From Druceiella hillmani (Eukaryota; Arthropoda; Insecta; Lepidoptera; Hepialidae), in NCBI GenBank assembly GCA_039881145.1, contig JAYKKI010000090.1, positions 6,607,501-6,671,500 of the forward strand: DNA of 64,000 nt, written 5' to 3'. A model generated the notes under the pieces. The model was not told where the DNA came from, made no database searches, and saw nothing but the letters and a program-made list of their open reading frames with translations. Positions 11,521-21,235 of the stretch are shown here, piece after piece; within the stretch, counting starts at the first letter, position 1, and every line of letters begins with the position of its first letter. The position numbers and the translations under genes were made by a program.

Positions 11521-12528
11521 GGATGCTTCAAACTGAGATTTCCTTTAAGATGTAATAAAATCTTTAAAAAAGTGAATGTATCTATTTCCTATTGAGTGGA
11601 GTATTCTTGGATCGGTCTTTTAAACAAACCTTGACGGGAGGATCTTACTCAGCGTCTCCTAGCTTCAAAATGAGTCATTGTTATAACTCTACTTTAGGTT
11701 ATTATTGTAATAATTATTATTAATTTATGTTAATAATTATTAACTGAAGTTATAATTATATTATGAAATTTTTTAAATAAGTTTGCATAATTACAACAAA
11801 AAATTTGTTTACACGAAACGTGCACGTGAACGAAATTTTTCATATAAGTTTATATGTTCTGTTATTTTCAAAATTATATGCTCACTTGCTTTTTATGAGT
11901 TTTCACACACGAACAATTTTCGTTCTTGAGGCGGAGTTTTGCCAAAATTACCCTTAATATAATAATATAAATAACATATTTTATCTTGAATTATGTTTGA
12001 GTTTTAAAATTATACTTATGTATAATAAATTTGTATTATATTTATCGTAAACATAAAAACAAATTAGTGCAATAGTATCAAAAATTTCTGTCCATCAGTT
12101 GTAGTCCTGCATGCTCTCAGTATTTACAAGTGTATTTGTAAGAAGTAATTGATCAATTAAAAGCTGTTTAAATTTTAACAAGAATTTAGTTATTATCTTA
12201 ATAAAAGTCTAAATAAAATCATTTTAACATTTTATTTCTACTGTTTGGCTATTTTCAAAATTCGAACTTTTTCAACATAGTCGATTCATGTCACAGGACA
12301 ATAGAAAATTAAATACTACGTCAGTCACAGTAAACTTTAATACTACTACCTAAATTTAATACTATGGCCTAAATGAATTAACACTAACAACCAAAAATAA
12401 CTTCCATGTTATAAAAAAGTACCAAAAACAATTGACATGAAAATGTAGTATGCGTGATAGGTAAGAAAGAGAAATTTAGTTCAATTATTATGAAAATATT
12501 AAGTTTTTTAAAAAGTGTATCAAATATT
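11521..12528. other. No gene seen
   Basis: AT-rich. Short palindromic AT strings near 11700-11760 ('ttattattaatttatgtta') are low-complexity. No coding signal. Confidence 0.3.
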
Positions 12529-12795
12529 AGGTTAGGTAAATATTGAATATATTTGGAGTTAATTTTGTAGAAATTCATTATTCACAATTAAATGAAACTA
12601 CGTGATGTAGTATTATTTCTACTTTCTTTAATTTCTTTACCGCGACCTAGGTTTCGTTGTATTACAACATCTTCAGGTGGGATATTAGCAAAGATTGAAT
12701 CTTCGTTGTAATACAACGAAACCTAGGTCGTGGTAAAGAAAGTAGAAATAATACTACATCGCGTAGTTTCATTTAATTGTGAGGTTAGGTAAATA
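12529..12795. mobile_element. Foldback (inverted-repeat) element, copy 1, with 14-bp flanking direct repeat
   Basis: The core 12583-12781 is a giant hairpin: arms 12583-12668 and 12705-12781 match almost base for base (for example atgtagtattatttctactt in the left arm). The exceptions are a few substitutions and a 9-base duplication (tttctttaa) in the left arm. The loop of ~36 bases holds 'cttcaggtgggatattagca'. A 14-bp direct repeat, aggttaggtaaata, occurs at 12529-12542 and 12782-12795 and looks like a target-site duplication. That makes the inserted unit 12543-12781 (239 bases). It has no coding capacity. A second, rearranged copy lies at 42007-42276, so this is a dispersed family and not a local accident. 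The arms carry a hammerhead-ribozyme-like core, annotated separately. Known families I cannot exclude are foldback MITEs, and satellite-like retroposons of the retrozyme or Penelope-associated type. Confidence 0.8.
12640..12684 (-). ncRNA. Hammerhead-ribozyme-like core (degenerate)
   Basis: Read on the minus strand the order is CTGAAGA (12676-12670), T, the hairpin GTTGT-AAT-ACAAC, GAAAC (12655-12651), CTAG, GTC (12646-12644). The hammerhead consensus is CUGANGA, stem II, GAAA, a short stem III with loop, and UH at the cleavage site. Here stem III would be one C-G pair closing a CUAG loop, as in minimal type I hammerheads. Stem I would pair CCCAC before CUGAAGA with the bases after GUC. This arm reads GCGG with one mismatch; the opposite arm of the element reads GTGG and pairs fully for four bases. 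One extra U between the core and stem II departs from the consensus. Activity is not shown. Confidence 0.4.
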
Positions 12796-14513
12796 CAAAA
12801 TTCCAACTTTTCAGGGTTTCATAATATCGGATTTTGGTACTTTTGCTAATATGTTGTGGCGTAACGGCAATTAAGTTCCTCATCTGATTGGCGGGCATTC
12901 ACTCAAGGATTTTTTTCAATTAGATATTGTTATTGGTGCACGTCTAATTTTCGACACCGTTACTTGGCTGAGAGGTAAAACTACTGTAATCTAGGATATT
13001 ATGTAATGAATATTAATTTAAATTCAAGCTGGATGTAAATAATTATCAATTAATTTAGAGGCAAGGAAGTAACTCTCATTAAAACCTTTAAAAAGTATTC
13101 TGAAACTGTAACAATTTTTTTCGAGAAATCGCAAGCTTTTGTTTAAAAATAATTAGCCAACCCATACTTTTATATCGCTATCTGTTAGCTCGAAAAGCAA
13201 TAAATAGTATTTTTCTGAAATTATAAGTAATCACATGGTTTTTACAACCGAAATACTTTGATTTTAATTTCAAGTAAAAAAGAGAAGGAAGAAAATGTAA
13301 TAGTCGAAAAAATTGATATTGCAATTTTGAGGAAAGTCGTTTCTAAATCATTAATAAGGTGTAGAAACTTACAAGTGTTGTCTGTGTGTGCATGTGTGCG
13401 TGCGTGCATTTATCCGTCCATGCATGCATGATTTCGTGCTTTCGGGCGTGCCTCCTTGCGTGCGTGCTTTCACATTTGAAGACGCGCATTCACATGTGTC
13501 ATATTTGTATGTCGTTCGGTCCAGCACCTAAACACCTCTGAAAATTAAATAAATATTAATACTCCAAAAAATAGATCAATAATTTTAGTTTTATTTTTCC
13601 ATATTATTTAAGTATTGAGCCAGCTAATACGTCTTAACTTAACTTGTCGAGAAAAATGTGATTAGACACTGTGATTATAAACTGAGAAATAATAAAGACA
13701 AAATATCAACAGGTAGAGGAGGACTTATTTCAAGATTTTTTTTTATTAATCATTAATACAAAATTTATGGAAGAAGAAAATCTTTCAAATGGACACAACA
13801 AAATTCATACCAATAGTTCTGTGGTTCGGAAGAAAATTACTATTCTCAGAAACCAATAAAGATGCATTTACGAGTAAATAAGATAAATAAGTTTTCAACG
13901 CAAATATCCTGAGAGGAAGAGCTGACATCTTTTTAAATGATCTCTTTTGATAATTTTGACCCCGTAGAGTTTTAAAGAGAAGCGTGTGTACGTATAAGAA
14001 AATGGTATTAATAAAAAAACTTTAACCATTTGAAATATGGCACGCAAGTTTATTCAGAATATAGTAGTTAAACGATCATATTTATTTTTATTTAATGCCC
14101 TAAAATATTCATCCCATTTTAACAACTAGGTTAGATTCTTTGTGTCGTGTTTAAAGAAAGCAATGTCCAAAACTTTCCGAGATATAAGTTCTGGTATAAG
14201 AGTGCCTATTTTGAGCCAATATCATATTAAGCACATTTGCTAGTGAAGTTTTTGCTGTCCTTTACCCACCAAGAATAAAGTTATTTAGAAATATCAAAAA
14301 TAAAAGTTGCTACGTGTTAAGGAAAAAGTTCTCAAGAGTATTTGGGGTTCAAGATTAACCTCTAATAAACAAAAAGTAGGTATTTATATGTTATATAAAC
14401 GGCTTATTCATTGTTAAGCAACAAAATTTACCACATTTGAAAAGCTATATTATTTTTAAGAACGATGGTTATGTGAAGTCTATCAAAAGTTGGTGACAAC
14501 TAACGTATCTAAG

Positions 14514-14516
<3 letters not shown>
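12796..14516. other. No gene seen; TG/CG-rich tract at 13378-13510
   Basis: Mostly AT-rich. 13378-13510 is a purine-pyrimidine alternating tract made of 'gcgtgcgtgc'-like and 'catgcatgcatg' strings, capable of Z-DNA-like structure, probably a decayed microsatellite. No coding signal. Confidence 0.4.

Positions 14517-14577
<61 letters not shown>
14517..14577. repeat. (TA)n microsatellite
   Basis: Pure TA, about 60 bases. It borders the segment 14579-15676 on its left. Confidence 0.95.
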
Positions 14578-14578
<1 letters not shown>

Positions 14579-14580
<2 letters not shown>

Positions 14581-15676
14581 ATGCACTGGAAAAAGTAAGG
14601 GAAATGAAAAACATTTTGAAATATACAAAATAAACTTTTTCTCTAAACCATCTTTCAAACAAATTTTTCTTATTTAATTAGGAGTATACATACGGATAAT
14701 TTCGTGTACCATGAGCGAAGGCTGGCACGGCTTAAGCGAAATAAATTTCATTCGCCTAGAAACTAACAAATTCTCTTAAATTGGCCATGAATAAATTGTT
14801 TAACTGTAAATTAATAAAGGTTTGTATTCAGAAGATGAGGCAGTAGAAATTAATATTAACTTTCTCGATAACCCAAATGCCGACCACGGATTGTTTAAAG
14901 TTAACTATTATATTAAATTAAATTCCAACAATAAAATATCCTTTAAGTTGGTATTAAAGCAACTTTGCTTTAAGCAGCACACACGCTTTTATGATTGCTT
15001 CTACGAAATTTAAGTAGATAGATTCAAATAAAGTATTTATGTTAAATGTAGTTTTGATTAAACATAAAAAGAGAAAGATTGAAACAAACATTATTCACAG
15101 GTTTTGTGGAATTATTGCAAATATTTGTGTAACATTGCAAAAATATTAAATAAGGTAATAACAATCGATGGCAATAACAATTAGTAAAATATATAATTGA
15201 AAAGCAATACTAACAGGAAACTCGCAATGTGTATACTCAATTCGTTTAAATCTTTTTGGTTTAAAAAAGTAAACAGAAAGTTTATTTGATCACTTTTGGT
15301 TTGGAGTGCATATAAGATAGAATAACCTGTACCATATTTTTTGTCTCATGGCCTTATTGAAGCAAAACTTCTTTACGCACGCTTGACTTGGGGAGTAAGC
15401 TGGTGAATGTGTGACGAGAGCATTACGAAAAGTGTGATCGGGCGAGGCGCACGGAAGTTGAGAGGGAGATATAAGCTAATGAAGACAGAAAGAGAGAGAT
15501 TTACGTTTCGCATATTACTGTAGGGACAAGAGAGAGAGGTGCGAGCACACATTTTCTTTCTCTCTAAGACACAGTGCATGCCTATTGTCTGTATCACACT
15601 GTAGGAGCAAGAGAGAGCAGTGCGCGCGCACATGAGCACATATTCTTTCTCTCTTCCTCTCAGAGCCAGTGCATGA
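14579..15676. mobile_element. Possible non-autonomous element bracketed by (TA)n arrays
   Basis: The left end reads TCATGCACTGG (14579-14589), two bases after a (TA)n array. The right end reads CCAGTGCATGA (15666-15676), a few bases before another (TA)n array. The two 11-base strings are exact reverse complements. This is the arrangement seen for the mariner-like element at 23.4 kb and would suit a ~1.1-kb TA-targeting element without a transposase. The short frame 14822-15013 (+) inside is unrecognised. The match does not extend beyond 11 bases, so chance is possible. Confidence 0.35.
15511..15676. repeat. Two diverged ~81-bp tandem units rich in GAGA/CTCT
   Basis: Unit 1 (from 15511) and unit 2 (from about 15592) share, in order: an 'actgtag' start, 'acaagagagaga' or 'gcaagagagagc', a gcacac run, 'ttctttctctct', and a closing 'cagtgcatg'. 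Spacing of 'actgtagg' is 81 bases. The GA/CT tracts on one strand explain a long minus-strand frame here (15373-15639), which I do not consider a gene. Confidence 0.65.
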
Positions 15677-15677
15677 A

Positions 15678-15678
<1 letters not shown>

Positions 15679-15720
<42 letters not shown>
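15679..15720. repeat. (TA)n microsatellite
   Basis: Pure TA, about 40 bases, on the right edge of the bracketed segment. Confidence 0.95.
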
Positions 15721-15721
<1 letters not shown>

Positions 15722-16769
15722 CGTTACGCGAACGATGATTTTTTTATTATTTTGAATTTTATTTCGTTCTTGATCAATTTTATAAATTATTATTTTGTTC
15801 AATGCATTAAATATTCTAGGTTTAAAGTGAATAAAATTGTAAATTCATTTTAAAGTTAATATTTTGTGAATTTAAAGTTTTACTTCAGTCGTGTGGTCCA
15901 AAGCACACTCGTTTATTTTATCACTTTTCAATTGAACAATATCAGATTTACGTTCAATTGGTTAAGTCACGTACTAAAATAAACATAATAAGAAGGGAAT
16001 ATGTCAGGCAAAATAGATTGCGAAGATGTAAGGGATTCGGGTTACGAAATTGGCTAATATCAACTTGATTTCTCAATAAAATTTGACGAAAAATCGATCA
16101 CTTGCCTTTTCGGTTTCGAACGTGTTTCTCCATCGTAATGATTTGTTATTATTAAACTACTTATTTTAGCTAATTTATTTCCCTCACTTGGCTAAAATAA
16201 AATCATATTATGGTAATTTGTCAAAATTTTATTTGAAAATCTTTTCCTAAACTGGTTAATGTTCAACAAAGTCGTATAAATTTTGAAACGAACCTTATAC
16301 TATCCTAATGCAAGCCTGGATTTATTTTACTCTAAACCAATCTTTAGAGAAAATATGTACATATATTTTATATAAAAATAACATTTACAAATAGCTCTCG
16401 ACTAATTAATAATACCAAACATAATTACAATTTTTCGCCCAGATATATTTTTCCTTTGAGACCTGCTTTTATTTAATATTGATTTATCTAAAGCATTACA
16501 CAATTACCCTTTTAATTAGGCGCTGAAAATATTTTCGTTCATTTATAGTTAATATTTATCTCATAGTTTCATTAGTCCTAACTGCGTGAATCAAAAGAAT
16601 TCGTAGGACATTTGGTATATTCTTTGAGTAAATTTTATATAATGTTCTTTGAAGGTCATCAATAATAAACAAAATTCTTAATTTTTTAAATTAATCGCAG
16701 TTAAAATAATTTAAATTATAATAATAATAAAATCTGTTTTGTTTTTCCTGTGTAAAACAGCGCCGAGAT
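15721..16769. other. No gene seen
   Basis: AT-rich with no recognisable coding or repeat signal. Confidence 0.3.
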
Positions 16770-16990
16770 ATTTTTCTTCCGACTACAGCGCAGCAAAGAA
16801 GGGTAATGCATTTAAGTCTATCTATGTACGATTGTCCAAACAAAAATAATGTATGTACGTTTAATCTTAGCCCAAAATCTGCTAAACCGATTTTAGGAAA
16901 TAAGATACCATTACGTTTGTACTTAATGTAAAAGTGTCATAGGCTTGGTTATAGAGACAAAAAAATCAATTTGGAGGAATTGCATTAAAA
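16770..16990 (+). repeat. Dispersed repeat module, 'ctacagcgcagcaaagaagggtaatgc' type
   Basis: 'cagcgcagcaaagaagggta', 'aatcttagcccaaaatctgc', 'taaaccgatttt', 'gataccattacgtttgta' and 'gtgtcataggcttggttata' follow in the order I associate with a widespread insect repeat. It carries the same aaccgatttt-type box as the module at 1560. Confidence 0.45.
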
Positions 16991-18492
16991 AACCGACAAT
17001 TTTTTTCAATTCTTATTGAGACATTAGATACGTCTTTAAAAATAATTATAAGGTTTCTTCAAGCATTTTTTCATAAATAAGAAATAAGAGCCAAGTTTAA
17101 CATAAATCATAAAAATACGATATTCATCCAGTTTCAAACTATGTGTATGAAAATACATGTTGGTAGGTTATTGGCAAAAAAAACGAAGGCATAAAAACCT
17201 AGTACTCGACTACGTCGAAAAAAAGTTAAAAGTAGATAAACAAATTAGGTAGTCATAATTTTTGTGAAAGACAGTTATTATTTAATTTTGAAGCCCTAAA
17301 CGGCGTTCAGTTTTGACATATATTCTGCTGAAAAAATACGGATATCTCAAAATTAAATACCACCTACGGCTTCACTTACATTTACCGTAAATATAGAACC
17401 AAGGTAAATCTGCGTCAACGGTCGAAAATAAATAATCTTTTCCCAAAATTTAAAAGTTCTTCCAAATTTAGGTGATGTGTAATTCAATGTTGTGAAAAAT
17501 TTATTATCGTAATACAATAAATGAAAAGAAACTTACTGACTTTACTAATTTTATAAATTAATCATATTGAAAAACACAATTAAAATATCGATACAAATTT
17601 TCGGGTACAAACAGATCATTAAATATACATTAATAATCGTTTTAAGCGTCTCTTGATAAACGCAAAGTCAATAGCAACTTTTTATAGATAATGGGGTAAC
17701 CAAACTGATAGGTGTAATTGATCGAAATTTTCCTCAAATGATCTTGGAAAGTTTTTCGCTTTATTAAATTAGGTAAAACTATTGAGGTTTCTAGTTATTT
17801 TAGTCTGAAAATTTTTAATTTTAGTAATTTGCACATCGATATTCAGAATAGTTAATAATTTTATGTACTTACACATTTTAGAAGAAAATTCGAGTTGTTA
17901 ACGAATTTTGTTGGTCGGTTTTATTAAATTGAATAGCTAAACATACAAATGAAAAAGGTTCTTCTGTTATTATGCACTTTTACGTAGAAATAAGCTAAAT
18001 TAATAACTCAGTAAAAGACAAAATGATTGTCTAAATGGAGAAAATGTGTATACGTAACAAACTATGGTCGGTATTGGCCATGTTTTTGAAAAAATTAAAA
18101 TCATTTTATTTTCCGATTCTAAATACGGTTACAATAAAAATTTAAAAACGCATGTATTACATCAAACTGTCAAATACAAGATTTGATTCAACCTATTTAT
18201 GAATTACAGCACACGCATGTCCGATGAGTTATAGCACACCTAATTTGAATTTACACAACCACACAGGCACAAACACACAAATGTTTTTTTTGGCACAAAC
18301 ACACAATTTTGGGTAAATTAGAACATTTACAAACGTTTTCCTTACGTCACTTGACACAGGAAATACTGCATATATATTTACTGATTTTGCTATATCAATT
18401 ATAATAAATAAATTTTATTAAACTTTGTGATTTTGTGGTTGTAGACGTGTCTATGGCTTGTACGCAAAGTAAAGAAAAAAGGACAAAAGATT
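16991..18492. other. No gene seen
   Basis: AT-rich. 18225-18315 carries a diverged (CA)-type tract ('caaacacacaaatg', 'ggcacaaacacac'). No coding signal. Confidence 0.3.
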
Positions 18493-18860
18493 TCATATGG
18501 GGCCAAAGACGTGTGACACAACTTTGGTCACTTCATTAGTCTTGCTCGAGAATAGAATGTTTTCCGTCCTTTTAACATCGATTTTGAAGAGAACCAATGC
18601 AATTGCTGGACCGGAAAGTAGATGTTGAGGGTTCAGTTGCATATTTGGGCAGTGTGGACATGCTCAGGTGTAATTACTTGTTCCGTCTGGCATGATTTGC
18701 ATGTCTTTTAGGTATCCAGTTCTTAGCCTTGTGATTGTGGAGGTTATCTCTCGTGAGTAGTTTAGCCGTTGGGAATTTCCTTTGTGGGTGAGATGGGAGT
18801 CTTTGTTTTGCAACAATATTGATGTCGGGGAGTATATTAAACTGTTCAGCGTCACATAAA
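18493..18860 (-). pseudogene. 3'-terminal fragment of a LINE polyprotein (Jockey/R1-like), broken
   Basis: Read on the minus strand from about 18860, the frame gives ...EITSTITRLRTGYLKDMQIM... and then, after an in-frame TGA at 18666-18664, ACPHCPNMQLNPQHLLSGPA... to a TGA at 18495-18493. The order 'I-x-RLRTGHL' then a C-x-x-C and 'L-x-P-x-HLL-x-CPA' block is the tail that follows the reverse transcriptase and RNase H region in many arthropod non-LTR retrotransposons. The C-x-x-C...H...C set is thought to bind zinc or nucleic acid. Two defects show decay: the internal stop, and the last expected cysteine, which is glycine (LLSGPA). About 120 codons survive; no reverse transcriptase block is seen upstream. 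The family call is by recognition. Confidence 0.65.
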
Positions 18861-19044
18861 TAGGCCTATATATAATTTGTATGTTTTATTATCAACCAAT
18901 ACTCGTCAGAAACCTATATTCAGCTCACTATAGAACTCTGTATATACCGCAAAGTAATAAGATTACCCCTTCTACGGCTTAGAAGCCGTAGAACTATTAT
19001 TATTAACTGTTATTAAAAACGTATTTCATATGCAGGTAATATAT
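18861..19044. other. No gene seen
   Basis: AT-rich spacer between the LINE relic and the palindrome. 'cttctacggcttagaagccgtagaa' (about 18968-18992) is a small perfect hairpin in which ttctacggctt and aagccgtagaa pair. Confidence 0.5.
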
Positions 19045-19170
19045 AAAAAACATTTCATCACTAATACTCAACGCATAAATGTTGGCAGATTTTCTGTTTG
19101 TATACCGCTGTATACAAACAGAAAATCTGCCATCATTTATGCGTTGAGTATTAGTGATGAAATGTTTTTT
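19045..19170. repeat. Near-perfect palindrome, two 61-bp arms and a 4-base loop
   Basis: Left arm 19045-19105, loop cgct (19106-19109), right arm 19110-19170. The arms differ at a single base (left aaatgttggc, right arm read in reverse aaatgatggc). Outer ends are aaaaaa and tttttt; the inner ends are gtatac. The element is non-coding. Arms this similar imply either recent origin or ongoing correction. Neither (TA)n nor an obvious target-site duplication is visible. Confidence 0.95.
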
Positions 19171-20591
19171 CTATTTAATTGGTCTCTATAATGCTGATTG
19201 TGACTACCATAAAAGTCATCCAACGCTCTCTGAGAGTAAGCACAATTTTACGTGGCTATTGATAGAACATAAAAAATACAACCCTAGAAAATTAAGCCCT
19301 TTGATGATTTATTCTAAATTCTTTCATTTCATTTTCTTTCTTTGAGTAATAGGATCTTTGATCAAATTGTAGTAAGATACTATATGATATGCACGCTTCT
19401 ACGTAGCAAGGTTATAAAGTAGCTCATGGGTAGGTATCACCTGATAGGCTTAAACTAAATTTTTTGTATGTTTCTTTCCTGTGATTTTTCCTTTTAACCG
19501 GAAAAATAAATACAAAATTCTTTTGCTTCTTCTGATAACTATGAAGCTCAAAGCTTTTACTACTTTTAATTACAGTTATTATATGTTGTATTGACGAAGC
19601 ACAACAATACGAACGAAAATGAGATTCGTAGTGAAATAAATTTATTAACCGCAAGTACCGCAGCACGATATAAACATTGTTTGCAAAATTCCCTATCAGT
19701 CCCATTTATTTAAAAAACTGTCTCGAGTAGAATGCATCATTCCGTCGGCCACGTATTTTTTTGACCAGCTACCGCCGCCCGCCCACATTGATAACGAAAT
19801 GCTCGGAGCATATTTTAATAATTTATTATTATTTCTTCCCTTATTTCATTTCCACAATCGTCTTTTTCATTTTTTAAAAATTTATACGTTGATTCTTCTC
19901 ACATTAACTTCCGTTTTACTTTTTAAATTGTTTATGGAAAGTAATTGTTTTGGAAGTATTTTCTTGTTCACTTTCATGCTAACAACCCAGTTTCAGGTAA
20001 GTCTCTGGCAGACATTATAATTGTCTGTTATGTTCCATGTGATCATTTGTGCTTTAGTGTATTTGTGTATATACATTCGATATAAGGAGCATATATGTGT
20101 ATCTACTACTGACAAATGTTAGCATGAAATTTTTACTCCTGTGATTTTCACATTTGGATAAATCACCATTTAGGCGCCTTAAAAATGTAAAGCATAAAAT
20201 GATATAAAGAAATTCTTATATAAATCCATATGACTAACTAAATTCACATGAATGGACAAATTCATATGAAGTAATATTTGCCGTGTGTGTCCGCATGTGC
20301 CTCTTTATGTATGTATATGTCGGAGCCATCTAGTTTAATTATCTATTCAATTAAAATCTACCTGTCATTTCAAATAATGGCTCCATTCATTTATTGGCCT
20401 AAGTACCTTTCAGTCTAGAACGAATAGAAATTGGAATATTTGAAGCATAATAATTTATTTAAATGTGGGTTCATTCTGACAACGTCACATAAATTATTTA
20501 TTTTAATGATAAAAGTTTAAATATGTAATATTTTCTGAAATTTATTTTTTTACTTTTATTTCTTGTTCAGTTATTCAGTTATTGCTTTCTA

Positions 20592-20594
<3 letters not shown>
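19171..20594. other. No gene seen
   Basis: AT-rich. The frame 19424-19705 (-) is unrecognised, and 19799-20020 (+) is a Phe/Leu-rich random-looking frame. A short GC-rich run, 'ctaccgccgcccgcccacat', lies at about 19769-19788. Confidence 0.3.

Positions 20595-20634
<40 letters not shown>
20595..20634. repeat. (TA)n microsatellite
   Basis: Pure TA, about 40 bases, followed by a diverged 'gtacatacacgtacgtg' tract to about 20685. Confidence 0.95.
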
Positions 20635-20639
<5 letters not shown>

Positions 20640-20986
20640 TACACGTACGTGTGGACATTTGTATGTACATGTGTATACGTACTGAATTACGTACTTACTT
20701 GGCCTAGTAAATATACATTGTTTACAACATGTGAAGCATTAGTAAAGGTTTCCTCAGTCTAATTATTCGATTTCATTAGTCTCTTTTAAATTAAGCATTA
20801 ATAAGTACAAGAACAAGTGTACAAAATGCTAGTAGATTTCAATTAATAGAATACGGGTAGATTTCAATTAATGTAGTTGTATTTAGAGTACTATAATATA
20901 ATCTAATGTATATTTTCTGTGATGGTGGTTTTAGTAGTTATCATTGTTCACGGTTACTGCCCAACCTGAGGTGTATTGGTCTGTTT
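20635..20986. other. No gene seen; short direct repeat at 20829-20874
   Basis: 'gtagatttcaattaat' occurs twice, about 28 bases apart. Otherwise AT-rich. Confidence 0.5.
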
Positions 20987-21235
20987 TTACCTTGCGTACT
21001 GTATTATAAGTATGGGTATGATAGTTAAGGGTAGTTGTGCAGATTGCGCAGAGGAGCTTTCTTGAGTGCTATTTCTGTTTAACTTGCTTCTTGTCTTGTT
21101 TTCTCCTTTTTTTCCGCTGTGAATGTTTTTGCATATTCTATGTTTTTTCTTACGTCGGTAAGAAAATTGGTAATAGTTTATGCCCTTATTATTGTTTAAT
21201 GGCGGTGTAATAATGTGACATGCTTCGGGATACAT
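20987..21235 (-). other. Unrecognised 82-codon minus-strand frame, Lys/Ser/Asn-rich
   Basis: Low-hydrophobicity frame with a basic stretch (RRKKKHRICKNIHSGKKGEN) followed by a Ser/Gln-rich part. It lies upstream, in the minus-strand sense, of the LINE tail at 18.5-18.9 kb. A remnant of a LINE first open reading frame is conceivable, but no gag zinc knuckle is present. T-rich plus-strand DNA alone can give such a frame. Confidence 0.15.

Noticed and set aside
15373..15639. 88-residue minus-strand frame with repeated CARTSLSC-like segments
   Set aside because: Its internal repetition simply mirrors the ~81-bp GAGA-rich tandem units.
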